Source: Gemmatimonadota bacterium (lineage in GTDB: Bacteria; Gemmatimonadota; Gemmatimonadetes; Longimicrobiales; Gaopeijiaceae). From it: 43,192 nucleotides of DNA. The notes beneath the pieces are model-generated. The model saw only the letters and a list, made by a program, of their open reading frames with translations. It ran no database searches and was not told where the DNA came from. Both the position numbers and the translations under genes were made by a program. Of the stretch, positions 34,933 to 43,192 are shown piece by piece (the stretch's first letter is position 1; the number at the start of each line of letters is the position of its first letter). Where the stretch lies: the NCBI GenBank assembly GCA_029863525.1, contig JAOTVL010000010.1, forward strand, positions 1-43,192, written 5' to 3'.

Positions 34933-36120
34933 ATGATCACCAATCCAACCGCTGTCTTCTTCCTGCTCAGCGCCGTGGTCGCCCTCGCGGTGCTGCTGGA
35001 AATCCGGACGCGCGTCTTCCGAGCGCTCGGCTCGGCCCTCGTCGGCATCTTGCTCGGTATGGTGCTCTCGAACACTGGCATCATCCCGGGCGAGTCGGCC
35101 GCATACGACTTTCTCGGTGGCCCGGCGGTGAGCGCGGGCATCATCCTCATCCTCATTACGGTCGACATCAAATCGGTGGTGAAAGCCGGCCCCCGGATGC
35201 TCGGCGCGTTCGTGATAGGGGGAATCGGCTCGGCCGTCGGAGCCTCGGTGGCGGCTGTGCTTCTGGTCGACGCGATCGGTCCAGAGACGTGGAAGCTGGC
35301 TGGCCAATACACCGCGACATACACCGGCGGGGGGGTGAACTTCGCGGCCGTGGGGGCGGCGCTCGACACCAGCGGTGAGCTGTTCGCCGCCGGCATCGCG
35401 GCCGACGTGACGATGACCGCGATCTGGATGGCGACGTGTCTCACGGTGCCCATCCTGTTTGGGCGTGGCCCGCGGGGCGACGCCGATCCCCATCTTGAAA
35501 TCGCCGGCGACTACGCCTCGCAGTCGGGTGTCGGCGAAGGGGACACCGACGACGGCTCACCGACGCTCCACCACATGCTCTTCTCCAGCGTCGGGCCGAT
35601 CGAGCTCCACGATCTCGCGTTCATGATGGCGATCGTGTTCGGTACGCTTTGGGCCTCTGATTGGCTGGGTGCGGTTCTGGCTCCGGTTCCGTCCGTCCTG
35701 TTTCTCACCACCATCGCGCTTCTCTTGGCGCAGATCCCCAGAGTATCGGAGATCCGAGGCACCGGCGTGATCGGCAACTACCTCGTGCTCATCTTTCTCG
35801 CGAGCAACGGAGCGATGTCGGTGCTGGCGAACATCGTGGTCATCGGACCGCCCATCGTGTACTTCGCCGCCATCACGGTCGGCATACATGGCCTCATCAT
35901 CTTCGGTGTCGGACGCCTTGTCGGCCTGGACCTCAAGACGCTGGCCGTCGCGTCGCAGGCAGCCGTGGGTGGTCCCGCCTCGGCGATGGCGCTCGCGACG
36001 GCCCGAGGGTACACGGACCGGTTGCTTCCCGGCGTCGCGGCCGGGCTCCTGGGATACGCGGCCGGCAACTACCTGGGGCTCGGGGTGGCGGCCCTGCTGC
36101 GGGGCGTGATCGGCGGCTAG
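34933..36120 (+). CDS. DUF819 family integral membrane protein
   Basis: A 395-residue protein with about ten hydrophobic helices. Characteristic DUF819 (YjcL-like) segments are LGSALVGILLGMVLSNTGII, YTATYTGGGVNFAAVGAALD and VGGPASAMALATARGYTD, an inverted-repeat transporter-like layout. A hydrophilic loop (HLEIAGDYASQSGVGEGDTD) interrupts it in the middle. The ATG at 34933 is preferred; upstream in-frame sequence has no ribosome binding site. Its substrate is unknown. The stop overlaps the stop of the convergent thioesterase gene by four bases (CTAG). Confidence 0.82.
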   Translation: MITNPTAVFFLLSAVVALAVLLEIRTRVFRALGSALVGILLGMVLSNTGIIPGESAAYDFLGGPAVSAGIILILITVDIKSVVKAGPRMLGAFVIGGIGSAVGASVAAVLLVDAIGPETWKLAGQYTATYTGGGVNFAAVGAALDTSGELFAAGIAADVTMTAIWMATCLTVPILFGRGPRGDADPHLEIAGDYASQSGVGEGDTDDGSPTLHHMLFSSVGPIELHDLAFMMAIVFGTLWASDWLGAVLAPVPSVLFLTTIALLLAQIPRVSEIRGTGVIGNYLVLIFLASNGAMSVLANIVVIGPPIVYFAAITVGIHGLIIFGVGRLVGLDLKTLAVASQAAVGGPASAMALATARGYTDRLLPGVAAGLLGYAAGNYLGLGVAALLRGVIGG

Positions 36121-36566
36121 AGGCCGAGCTCCGCGCGGGCGTCTTCCTCGGTCATGAGATAAGGCGCGAGGTGCTCTACGAGCCCCTCCGGTAGCGGGCG
36201 AGACTTCAGCGTGTCCCGGGTCGTGCACACGAGGATCTCGTGCCCGGTGACCGCCAGCTTTCCCGCACCCAGGTGGAGCACGTCGAAGTTGATTCGCAGT
36301 GACTTCGTTCCGAAGTGGGTGAAGTAGGCGGCGACCCTGAGCTCGTCGTCCAAACGCGACGGATAGTGGAAGTCCGACTCGAGATGCACACGCGGGAGCC
36401 ACATGTCCCATCGGTCGAAGACCTGGCCGTAGGGCACGCCCGCCGTGCGAAACAGCTCCATCTCGGCGAGCTCGAAGAACCGGACGTACGCCCCGTAGAA
36501 GATGATCCCGGCCTTGTCGACCGCGGACCACCGGACTCGTTCGTCGACTGTGAAGAGCTTCGTCAT
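36117..36566 (-). CDS. Acyl-CoA thioesterase, hot-dog fold (4HBT family)
   Basis: A 149-residue protein. VRWSAVDKAGIIFYGAYVRFFELAEMELFR contains the 4HBT/YbgC signature with the Asp at D17 in the usual catalytic position (D-x-x-G-I-x-F-x-x-Y). DFHYPSRLDDELRV and GKLAVTGHEILVCTT are the later strands of the hot-dog fold. Such dimers or tetramers hydrolyse acyl-CoA thioesters. Length is normal. ATG at 36566 is the clear start. It is convergent with the DUF819 gene and divergent from aconitase X; 155 bases separate it from the latter. Confidence 0.85.
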   Translation of the reverse strand: MTKLFTVDERVRWSAVDKAGIIFYGAYVRFFELAEMELFRTAGVPYGQVFDRWDMWLPRVHLESDFHYPSRLDDELRVAAYFTHFGTKSLRINFDVLHLGAGKLAVTGHEILVCTTRDTLKSRPLPEGLVEHLAPYLMTEEDARAELGL

Positions 36567-36721
36567 CGGATCTCCGAATGGTGAGCGCGTGCCGCCCCGG
36601 AAAGCAGGGCCCGCGAGCCTCGGGCGTCGCGGCCGATCGTATCGTGACCGGCCGTCTCAGGCGAGTCCACGAGATGGCGAGCCGCCTGGCCGCGGGGCGT
36701 ACGGATCGGTAGCCTCCGTGC

Positions 36722-37996
36722 ATGCCACTCCACCTGACCGAGACGGAGCGCGGGATGCTCGAAGGGCACTCCGGTGCCGCGCCTGGCGACGCCACCGCCA
36801 TGGCGATGCGCATCGTCGTGGCCGCGGCTGAGCTCCTGGGGGCGGAGCGACTGGTGGAGATCTCGTCGGCACATATCGACGGCTGTCTGCATCACGGGGA
36901 TGGCGGGGTGGAGTTCGCCGAGGCGCTGGTGCGAGGTGGCGGACAGGTGGCGGTGCCGACCACGCTCAACGTCGGCGCGCTCGACCTGCTCCACCCGGAG
37001 GTGGTGCGCGCTGATGCGCACAAGACCTCGATGGCGCGGCGCCAGATGGATGCGTACGTGGCGATGGGTGCGAGCCCGACGTTCACCTGTGCGCCGTACC
37101 AGGTCGGCCACGAACCGGAGCTGGGGGCGCAGGTCGCCTGGGGGGAGTCGAACGCGATTGCGTTCGTGAACTCCGTGCTCGGCGCTCGGACCGAGCGGTA
37201 CGGCGACTTCCTCGACGCCTGCTGTGCGCTCACGGGGCGGGCGCCACTACATGGTCTACACCTGACCGAGAATCGCAGGGCGACCGTGGTGGTGGACGCC
37301 CGAGCGGTACCGGACCAACTCAAGGGCCGAGACGTCTTCTACCCGGTCCTCGGTACCTGGCTGGGGCTCGAGCTGGGACAAGAAGTCGCGGTCATCGACG
37401 GGCTACCGGCATCCACGACGCGCGACCAGCTCAAGGCTCTCGGCGCGGCGGCCGCGTCCACTGGGGCCGTCGCCCTCTTCCATGCGGTCGGCATCACACC
37501 GGAGGCGACGTCTCTCGAAGAGGCGCTGGGGAACGTGCCCGCGGGTCGGAGAGTGAAGCTCGAGGCGGCCGCACTTCGCAGCGCACTCGACCGCCTGAGC
37601 ACCGCGCAAGGCGCCGAGCGTGTCGACGCCGTCGCCGTGGGAAGTCCCCACTTCTCGGAGGCGGAGTTCGAGGCCCTCGCGCGCTTGGCCGATGGACGGC
37701 GCTTCACCGTACCCTTCTACGTGTGCACGGCCCGCGACACGCTCGCTTCCGTCGAAGCAAAGGGGCTTGCGGCTCCGCTGCGCGAAGCGGGCGTCGAAAT
37801 CGTGGCCGATACCTGCGTCGTCGTCACCCCCATCCTTCCCGTCGAGGCGGGCGTGTTGATGACCAATTCGGGCAAGTTCGCGCACTATGGTCCGTCCAAC
37901 ACCGGATACGATGTCGTGTACGGATCACTCGAGGACTGCGTTCGCTCGGCCGAGGGTGGCGTGGTCATGCGTGACGAAGGGATGTGGAGCTGGTGA
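36722..37996 (+). CDS. Aconitase X catalytic (large) subunit
   Basis: A 424-residue DUF521/AcnX_L protein. It begins LHLTETERGMLEGHSGAAPG and has VEISSAHIDGCLHHGDGGVE, TTLNVGALDLLHPE, HGLHLTENRRATVVVDARAV and, at the end, LMTNSGKFAHYGP and YGSLEDCVRSAEGG. Characterised relatives are cis-3-hydroxy-L-proline dehydratase and mevalonate 5-phosphate dehydratase; most AcnX have no known substrate. As a separate large subunit it belongs to the two-gene type. Its stop overlaps the small-subunit start (GTGA). ATG at 36722 has no strong ribosome binding site. Neither proline nor mevalonate genes are nearby, so the substrate is open. Confidence 0.88.
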   Translation: MPLHLTETERGMLEGHSGAAPGDATAMAMRIVVAAAELLGAERLVEISSAHIDGCLHHGDGGVEFAEALVRGGGQVAVPTTLNVGALDLLHPEVVRADAHKTSMARRQMDAYVAMGASPTFTCAPYQVGHEPELGAQVAWGESNAIAFVNSVLGARTERYGDFLDACCALTGRAPLHGLHLTENRRATVVVDARAVPDQLKGRDVFYPVLGTWLGLELGQEVAVIDGLPASTTRDQLKALGAAAASTGAVALFHAVGITPEATSLEEALGNVPAGRRVKLEAAALRSALDRLSTAQGAERVDAVAVGSPHFSEAEFEALARLADGRRFTVPFYVCTARDTLASVEAKGLAAPLREAGVEIVADTCVVVTPILPVEAGVLMTNSGKFAHYGPSNTGYDVVYGSLEDCVRSAEGGVVMRDEGMWSW

Positions 37997-38415
37997 AGGG
38001 GCGCGTGCTCGTGCCGGGTCGAGCGTCCGGGCCGCTGCTCCGGCTGACGCATCCCATCAGCTTCTGGGGCGGCGTGGATCCGCGGAAGGGAGAAATCGTC
38101 GATCCGCGTCACCCCCAGTTCGGCGCTGCGATTGCGGGTACGGTGCTGGTGGTGCCGTCCGCCGTGGGCTCGAGCTCATCGAGTGCCATCATGCTGGAGC
38201 TCATGCGCGAAGAGACCGCACCTGCCGCGATTCTCATGGGAAAGGCCGACGCGATTCTGGCGCTTGGAGTGGTGGTGGGTCGTGAGCTGGGATACGAGTC
38301 CTTGCCGGTCCTGGAGATCGCCACCGGTCGATTGTCCGGACTCGACGAGGGCGCGAACGTGCTGGTCGAGGATGGCGGAGAAGTGCGGCCCGACGGGCCC
38401 GGCGCTACCGGCTGA
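37993..38415 (+). CDS. Aconitase X swivel (small) subunit
   Basis: A 140-residue DUF126/AcnX_S protein. HPISFWGGVDPRKGEIVDPR is the signature near residue 20, followed by VVPSAVGSSSSSAIMLELM, which carries the active-site Ser-rich loop, and LMGKADAILALGVVVGREL. It moves against the large subunit to close the active site. GTG at 37993 is preferred over GTG at 37984 because GAAGGGA lies about nine bases upstream and because the GTGA overlap with the large-subunit stop is typical. Its end overlaps the end of the convergent antiporter by 11 bases. Confidence 0.87.
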   Translation: MKGRVLVPGRASGPLLRLTHPISFWGGVDPRKGEIVDPRHPQFGAAIAGTVLVVPSAVGSSSSSAIMLELMREETAPAAILMGKADAILALGVVVGRELGYESLPVLEIATGRLSGLDEGANVLVEDGGEVRPDGPGATG

Positions 38416-39793
38416 TCCGAGCCTCACGACTCCGGGCCGCGATCGATACGAGCAACACGGCGAGCAGACCCCAGGAGTGGAGGTTGTGCACCCCGGCCTG
38501 CCACGCCGACATCGAGGGCATCCCGTCGATCCCGGCGGTGAGGGAGGCCGCGAGGATGGTGGGTATGAAGAAGGGAAGCAGGAACGGGTAGGTGCACACC
38601 GCCACGTCGAGGATGTTGGCGCGACGGTAGCCGTCGACGCCGGCACCCTCACCGACCGACTTCGCGAGCGGCCCGACCGTCAAGATCGCCACGGCGGAGT
38701 GGGTCGTGAGCATCGTAGCCGCGGAGATCGATCCGAAGATCCACCACTCCGCCCCGGCGCCCTCGCGGGCGCGTCGCTCCATCCAGTGGATGACGCGCGA
38801 CAAGAGCCCCGACGCTTCGAGGCCCCCGACGAGACCCATCAGCAGGATCGTGAAGATCGAGACGCCGAAGGCACGGCGCATTCCGTCCAGCAAGATGCCC
38901 GAAGCGATGAAGTTCTCCTGATCGATCGACAGAAGATCGCCGGGGGCGAAGCGGCCGAGGAGGAGCCCGAGTGCGATCCCGAATCCGATGCCCGCGAAGA
39001 GTCCGACGACGAGATGGCTTCGGCGAAGGAGCAGACCGAGCACCAAGGCCGGGACCGTCAGCATGAGCAACCCGACAGCGTCGGGAGCGACGAGGGCCGT
39101 GGCCGGCGCGGAGCCGTCCTCGCCACCGCTGAAACCGAAGACCAGGACCGAGAGGGCGGCTGCCGGGAGCGCGTATCGCATGCGGGAGCGGACGACTCCT
39201 CCGAGATCCGCATCCTGCGTGGTCGCCGATGCGATGGTGGTGTCGGAGATCGGCGAGACGTTGTCGCCGAAGGTGGCGCCCGCCAGGATCGCGCCGATCG
39301 TGAAGGCAGGGTCGGCGCCGAGCTGTGCCGCCGCCGGATAGAGGAGCGGCGCACAGACCAGGAGCGTCCCCAGGCTCGTGCCGGTCGCGGTCGCGAAGAC
39401 CGATGTGATCAGGAAGCACGCCACGACGAAGCCCCCGCCTCGGACCCCCGAGACGGACGCGACCCAGATCAGCGATTGGACCAGTCCGCTCTCCCGGAGC
39501 ACCACGCCGAGGACACCTGCGAGGAGCCATGCCAGGATGAGCAACATGACCAGACGATGGCTCATGCCATCGATCACGGCGTCGGCGTATCGCTCACGAT
39601 CCTGGGCGAGCAGCACCCCGATGCCCAGCGCCACGAGCAAGACCGGTCCGAAGCCGGTCTCGTCCGGTGCCCCAGAAAGGCCGAGCCACGAGACGCCGCC
39701 GATGAACACCGCGAAGGGCACGAGCGCACCGAGCCATCCGCCGTGGAACGTGAGGTCTTGCTTGGCGTCGTCTCTCGTGCCGACCTGGGTCAT
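38405..39793 (-). CDS. NhaC-type Na+/H+ antiporter family protein
   Basis: A 462-residue integral membrane protein with about eleven hydrophobic helices. ATGTSLGTLLVCAPLLYPAA, GAILAGATFGDNVSPISDTT and FILTTHSAVAI-type segments (here TMLTTHSAVAILTVGP) mark the NhaC family. The conserved GDNVSPISDTT is the ion-binding region. Family members exchange Na+ for H+ or malate-lactate with Na+. The start is ATG at 39793, overlapping the upstream stop by four bases (ATGA), so it is coupled to the phosphatidyltransferase gene on the same strand. A 3' overlap of 11 bases with aconitase X leaves no room for a terminator. Confidence 0.85.
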   Translation of the reverse strand: MTQVGTRDDAKQDLTFHGGWLGALVPFAVFIGGVSWLGLSGAPDETGFGPVLLVALGIGVLLAQDRERYADAVIDGMSHRLVMLLILAWLLAGVLGVVLRESGLVQSLIWVASVSGVRGGGFVVACFLITSVFATATGTSLGTLLVCAPLLYPAAAQLGADPAFTIGAILAGATFGDNVSPISDTTIASATTQDADLGGVVRSRMRYALPAAALSVLVFGFSGGEDGSAPATALVAPDAVGLLMLTVPALVLGLLLRRSHLVVGLFAGIGFGIALGLLLGRFAPGDLLSIDQENFIASGILLDGMRRAFGVSIFTILLMGLVGGLEASGLLSRVIHWMERRAREGAGAEWWIFGSISAATMLTTHSAVAILTVGPLAKSVGEGAGVDGYRRANILDVAVCTYPFLLPFFIPTILAASLTAGIDGMPSMSAWQAGVHNLHSWGLLAVLLVSIAARSREARISR

Positions 39794-40545
39794 GGGCCGC
39801 TCGTCGATGCGGCGGGTCGTTGGCGAAGCAGCCAGACGGTGTCCACACCGAACGACCAGACCAGGCTGGCGAGCGCGACGATCGCCACCGCGAGGGCCAT
39901 GTCCGCGGGGATGATGGGTCCGAGGCAGATGAGCAGGCCGGCAGCCTGGACGACGCACACCCCCTTGCGGCGGAGGCTCGGGAAGAGAGGCGCGCGCAGG
40001 GCGGGAACCACGGAGCTCACCCCGACGAAGAGGTAGCGCATGGCGCCGATGAGCAGCACCCAAGCGCCGGCCCGTTCCTCGACCCAGACGAGCCCGGACA
40101 GGACGAGCATGAGGAGCGCGTCGGTCTCCATGTCGAAGCGCGCACCGAAGCCGGTCTCCGTCTTCGTACGGCGCGCGACCCAACCGTCGAAGCCGTCCAT
40201 CACCATGACAACCGTCCCGACGACCACGACCCACCAGCGACCGTCGATGCCGAGGGCGGAGGTGGAGAGCGGAAGCGCCGCGAGCGTGATCACGAAGAGG
40301 GCCCGGAGCAGCGTGATGCGGTTCGCGGGACCCAGCCCGGGCCCCGGGAGCTCGGGTGGAAGCGCGAACAGGAGCAATACCGCCAGAGCCGCGTAGAGGA
40401 TCGCCACGATCGCCAGGAAGGTAGCCGGCAGGTCCAACACCCACCACGTTCCTCCGGCGGCGAGGCCGAGGGCGGGCACCGCCGCGGCCAAGTCGTACAC
40501 GGCCCGCCGGCGGGTCGCCGGATCGGAAACAGGGGCGAGGGTCAT
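39790..40545 (-). CDS. CDP-alcohol phosphatidyltransferase
   Basis: A 251-residue membrane enzyme with about six helices. The motif D-x2-D-G-x2-A-R-x8-G-x3-D-x3-D is complete: Asp117, Asp120, Gly121, Ala124, Arg125, Gly134, Asp138 and Asp142 (in DGFDGWVARRTKTETG and FDMETD). These bind Mg2+ and CDP-diacylglycerol or CDP-alcohol and build phospholipid head groups. Its substrate is unknown. The ATG (40545-40543) overlaps the ATG of the divergent dehydrogenase gene by two bases; the frame continues upstream to 40680, but without a binding site. It precedes the antiporter gene, and stands beside a glycosyltransferase operon. Confidence 0.85.
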   Translation of the reverse strand: MTLAPVSDPATRRRAVYDLAAAVPALGLAAGGTWWVLDLPATFLAIVAILYAALAVLLLFALPPELPGPGLGPANRITLLRALFVITLAALPLSTSALGIDGRWWVVVVGTVVMVMDGFDGWVARRTKTETGFGARFDMETDALLMLVLSGLVWVEERAGAWVLLIGAMRYLFVGVSSVVPALRAPLFPSLRRKGVCVVQAAGLLICLGPIIPADMALAVAIVALASLVWSFGVDTVWLLRQRPAASTSGP

Positions 40546-41539
40546 GACACCGAAGATCACCACGCGGGAATTTTGGATAAAGGAGCCCGGGCTTGGCGCG
40601 CTGGTCGAAGGACGCTTGGCCGAGCTGACGGAGGACTCGGTTTCGGTCCGTACGCTCTTTTCCGGCATTAGCCGCGGCACCGAATCGCTCGTCTTTCGCG
40701 GTGCGGTTCCGGAGTCACAGTGGGAGGCGATGCGCTGCCCCTACCAAGACGGTTCGTTTCCCGCGCCGGTAAAGTACGGATACATGAGCGTCGGGCGGGT
40801 GGTCGACGGTTCCGGAGCCGGCGCCGATCTCGAGGGGGAGGTGGTCTTCTGCCTCTATCCGCACCAGGACCGCTACGTCGTGCCGGCGTCGGCGGTGGTT
40901 CGCCTGCCTGAGGGTGTTCCCCCCGAACGCGCGATCCTCGCCGCAAACATGGAGACGGCCGTGAACGGCGTTTGGGACGCACGCCCGGGAGTGGGCGACC
41001 GCGTCGTGGTCGTCGGCGGAGGCGTGGTCGGGATGCTCACGGCGTGGCTCATCGGCTCGATCCCGGGTGTCGACCTCACGCTCGTGGACACGAACGACGC
41101 CCGTGCGGACGTGGCGGGCGCGCTCCGCCTTCCTTTCAGCGCACGCGTACCGGCCGACGCCGAGGCCGACGTGGTCATCCACGCGAGCGGGAACCCCGAA
41201 GGGCTTGCCGCGTCGCTGGGTGCGGCAGCCACCGAGGCCCGGATCGTCGAGCTGAGCTGGTTCGGCGACCGGGAGGTCGCGCTACCCCTCGGAGAGGCGT
41301 TCCACGCACGCCGATTGACCATCCGAAGCAGCCAGGTGGGTCGCATTCCGCCGGATCGAACCGCCCGCTGGAGTTACCGGCGTCGCCTGGGGCTGGCGTT
41401 GCGGCTCCTCGCGGACGACGCTCTCGACGCGCTGATCACGGGTGAGAGCCCGTTCGAGGAGCTGCCGTCGGTCATGGAACGACTGGCGCGCGATGGGGGA
41501 GACACGCTCTGTCACCGAATCCGATACAGCACCGCCTGA
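40544..41539 (+). CDS. Zinc-type alcohol dehydrogenase-like oxidoreductase
   Basis: A 331-residue medium-chain dehydrogenase-like protein. Family segments are [11 protein letters not shown] at the N-terminus, [35 protein letters not shown] and [25 protein letters not shown], whose GGGVVG (158-163) is the Rossmann dinucleotide site. The catalytic-zinc Cys of classical alcohol dehydrogenases is Ser at SGISRGTE, and no GHE motif is present, so the reaction may not need zinc. It may oxidise or reduce a sugar or polyol in the cluster product. The start is ATG at 40544 with GAGGG just upstream. It heads a run of four closely spaced genes. Confidence 0.8.
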   Translation: MTPKITTREFWIKEPGLGALVEGRLAELTEDSVSVRTLFSGISRGTESLVFRGAVPESQWEAMRCPYQDGSFPAPVKYGYMSVGRVVDGSGAGADLEGEVVFCLYPHQDRYVVPASAVVRLPEGVPPERAILAANMETAVNGVWDARPGVGDRVVVVGGGVVGMLTAWLIGSIPGVDLTLVDTNDARADVAGALRLPFSARVPADAEADVVIHASGNPEGLAASLGAAATEARIVELSWFGDREVALPLGEAFHARRLTIRSSQVGRIPPDRTARWSYRRRLGLALRLLADDALDALITGESPFEELPSVMERLARDGGDTLCHRIRYSTA

Positions 41540-41577
41540 GCCGAGCACGCTCGGAATCTCATTCGAGGAGATACGCA

Positions 41578-41976
41578 GTGTACAAGCTGAACGTCCGCGA
41601 CCACTTCATGATTGCGCACAGCTTCCGAGGCGAGACCTTCGGTCCCGCCCAGCGCCTCCACGGCGCGACGTACGTCGTGGACGCGACCTTCAAGCGAGAG
41701 CAGCTCGACGACGACGGTCTCGTCGTCGACATTGCGCTTGCCAGCGAGCAGCTGGGCGCGGTGCTGCACGACCTGAACTACCGGAATCTGGACGATGTGC
41801 CCGAGTTCGAGGGTGAAAACACGACGACCGAGTTCCTGGCTCGCGAGATCCAGGAGCGCTTGGTCCGAGCCATACACGACGGCAAGCTCGGGCCGACCGC
41901 CTCGGGGTGCGCCGCCCTGGAGGTGACGCTCCATGAGTCGCACGTGGCGTGGGCGAGCTACGAAGACGTGGTGTGA
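41578..41976 (+). CDS. 6-pyruvoyl-tetrahydropterin synthase/QueD-like protein with altered active site
   Basis: A 132-residue T-fold protein. [20 protein letters not shown] gives the first His (14) and the second (28), but the zinc motif HGH is HGA here (residues 28-30) and the catalytic Cys before it is absent. [11 protein letters not shown] replaces the LDHxxLND catalytic His stretch, while [10 protein letters not shown] and the Glu of [10 protein letters not shown] remain. The change suggests a different reaction, or substrate binding without pterin chemistry. GTG at 41578 has GAGGAG eight bases upstream. It ends overlapping the glycosyltransferase start by four bases (GTGA). I remember the same altered motif in homologues near similar genes, from memory only. 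Confidence 0.72.
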   Translation: MYKLNVRDHFMIAHSFRGETFGPAQRLHGATYVVDATFKREQLDDDGLVVDIALASEQLGAVLHDLNYRNLDDVPEFEGENTTTEFLAREIQERLVRAIHDGKLGPTASGCAALEVTLHESHVAWASYEDVV

Positions 41977-43088
41977 CCAGTAGCGGCTTCGCGCTGGTCG
42001 TACCGGGACGGCTCGACCAGCGAACCGGTGGCTACCTATACGATGCGCGAATCGTGCACGAGCTCCGATTGGCCGGCACGCACGTCGACGTGCACGAGGT
42101 CGAGGGTCGGTTTCCGGACGTCGACGAGAGCTCGAAGAAGCAACTCCATGCGGCGCTCGGGTCGATCCCGGAGGGCAGTCCGGTGGTCATCGATGGACTT
42201 GCCATGGGCGGTGCGCCGGACGTAATCGAGGCGCACGCGGACCGGCTCTGCATCGTCGCGCTCGTACACCATCCGCTCGCCGACGAAACGGGTCTGGGTC
42301 CCAAGGAGCGCGCCCGCTTCGAAGCGCTGGAAAGGGATGCGCTCGCGCATGCGCGGGGGGTGGTGGTGACGAGCCCGTACACGGCGCGTCGCCTCGAAGC
42401 GTTCGGGGTGTCGGCGGATCGGGTTCATGCGGTCACCCCGGGAACCGACCCTTCCCCGCAAGCCGAGGGACCCTCGGCCGGCGACCCCCCTCTATTGCTG
42501 TGCGTCGGGACGGTAACGCCTCGAAAGGGACACGACGTGCTGCTCCGAGCGCTGGCCAGGATCGTCGATCTGGAGTGGCGCTGCGCGTGCGCGGGGAGCT
42601 TGGAGAGAGCCCCGGAGTTCGTAGCCGACGTGCTCGCCTCGGCGTCTCGCCTGGGACTCGGCGACCGTGTCCGGTTCCTCGGCGAGCTGGATCGCGAGAT
42701 GCTGGACTCCTTGTACAGGCGAGCCTCCCTCTTCGTGCTCCCCTCTCACTACGAGGGTTATGGGATGGCCTTCGCCGAGGCGCTCGCACGGGGCCTTCCG
42801 GTGGTGGGCACGAACGGTGGGGCGATCCCCGATACGGTACCCGATACGGTCGGAGTGCTCGTACCGACCGGAGACGACGAGGCGCTGGCCGAGGCCTTGC
42901 GCTCTCTGCTCGCATCGGAGGCGCGCCGCAAGGCGTTGACCCTTCGCGCACGCACGCACGCGGAGCGGCTCCCCGGTTGGGCAGAACAGGCGCGAGCGTT
43001 TGCCGCAGCCGTGCGGCTCGTCGTCGTCGACGACCGGACGGAGGGCGTCGCGGCGGTGCGCGGTGCGAGGGCGCCCGGGTCACGATGA
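41973..43088 (+). CDS. Glycosyltransferase family 4 protein
   Basis: A 371-residue GT-B-fold retaining glycosyltransferase. The C-terminal nucleotide-sugar site has [20 protein letters not shown] (about 175-194), and the EX7E motif is EGYGMAFAE at 261-269, followed by [18 protein letters not shown]. The N-terminal half starts with [20 protein letters not shown], the acceptor-side glycine-rich loop. It transfers a sugar from a nucleotide donor; the acceptor is unknown. GTG at 41973 overlaps the previous stop, and the ATGA at its end overlaps the next start, so it is tightly coupled in the operon. Confidence 0.9.
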   Translation: MTSSGFALVVPGRLDQRTGGYLYDARIVHELRLAGTHVDVHEVEGRFPDVDESSKKQLHAALGSIPEGSPVVIDGLAMGGAPDVIEAHADRLCIVALVHHPLADETGLGPKERARFEALERDALAHARGVVVTSPYTARRLEAFGVSADRVHAVTPGTDPSPQAEGPSAGDPPLLLCVGTVTPRKGHDVLLRALARIVDLEWRCACAGSLERAPEFVADVLASASRLGLGDRVRFLGELDREMLDSLYRRASLFVLPSHYEGYGMAFAEALARGLPVVGTNGGAIPDTVPDTVGVLVPTGDDEALAEALRSLLASEARRKALTLRARTHAERLPGWAEQARAFAAAVRLVVVDDRTEGVAAVRGARAPGSR

Positions 43089-43192
43089 CAGCCGAGTCGT
43101 TCGACGCGTCGTGGCTCGGCCTCCGTGAGCCGGTGGACCACCGCTCGCGCGACCGAGAGCTGGTCGCGCTCCTTCTGCGGGAAGGCAGGAGC
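43085..43192 (+). CDS. Probable SAM-dependent methyltransferase, N-terminal fragment (runs off the window)
   Basis: Thirty-six codons are visible, starting ATG at 43085 and overlapping the glycosyltransferase stop by four bases. [20 protein letters not shown] and RDRELVALLLREGR resemble the start of class I SAM-dependent methyltransferases I associate with similar clusters, in which a W-L-x-L-R-E-P-x-D-H-R motif precedes the Rossmann core. The SAM-binding motif itself lies beyond the edge, so the call is by pattern and neighbourhood. It would add a methyl group to the product of this operon. Confidence 0.5.
   Translation, partial: MTAESFDASWLGLREPVDHRSRDRELVALLLREGRS

Noticed and set aside
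38132-40036. Open plus-strand frame (about 634 codons) opposite the antiporter
   Set aside because: Antisense to an NhaC-type protein with clear membrane helices; the translation is low-complexity and charged, without a domain.

Overview
The window is GC-rich bacterial chromosome, densely coded on both strands, with frequent TTG and GTG starts and many 1 to 8 base gene overlaps. I see no rRNA, tRNA, CRISPR array, transposase or phage gene. A probable lipopolysaccharide-core kinase, several lipoproteins and a PilT-type pilus motor point to a diderm (Gram-negative type) cell. The best guess is a member of Gemmatimonadota. It rests on remembered protein layouts, such as the short helical N-terminal segment of the protein at 11260-12111 and the kinase-like start at the left edge, so it is moderate confidence only. 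Other high-GC diderms such as Acidobacteriota or Myxococcota are not excluded.

Layout. 1-2262 (minus): hydantoinase B-like protein, DUF6941 protein and the start of a Kdo/LPS kinase. 2379-5780 (plus): two small unknown proteins, a TPR protein, a zinc-ribbon protein and a cupredoxin-like lipoprotein. 5882-9991: LeuB-type dehydrogenase, a degenerate GspE/PilB-like protein, PilT and a DinB-fold protein. 10030-13953: thiolase, a membrane-hairpin protein, 3-hydroxyacyl-CoA dehydrogenase and an AraC-type regulator; an enoyl-CoA hydratase follows at 18367, so three steps of beta-oxidation or short-chain acyl-CoA metabolism are encoded within 9 kb. 13955-17734 is the least familiar part: rpsU, then a small family of unknown proteins whose two domains occur in both orders (A-B, B-A and B alone), with a ribbon-helix-helix-like regulator and an AT-rich palindromic region. 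17753-22666 is replication and repair housekeeping: ssb, enoyl-CoA hydratase, recF, a DUF721/DciA-like gene and gyrB. 22709-26432: a DUF234-type ATPase diverging from a type III glutamine synthetase. 26549-30646: small exported proteins, a patatin and a 4-TM protein. 30667-33891: a large AddB-like nuclease. 33908-38415: PLP dehydratase, DUF819 transporter, hot-dog thioesterase and a two-subunit aconitase X. 38405-43192: NhaC-type antiporter and CDP-alcohol phosphatidyltransferase (minus), diverging from a dehydrogenase, pterin-synthase-like, glycosyltransferase and methyltransferase operon that runs off the right edge.

How genes work together. RecF, the DciA-like protein and GyrB form a replication/topology block. 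The GspE-like protein and PilT suggest type IV pilus retraction or its control. The four plus-strand genes at 40544-43192 are chained by short overlaps and back onto a phosphatidyltransferase, which suggests a pathway to a modified lipid or glycoside. Its PTPS-like enzyme has lost key residues, so the product need not be a pterin. The domain-permuted family at 14.3-17.7 kb and this right-hand cluster are the two best candidates for undescribed biology.
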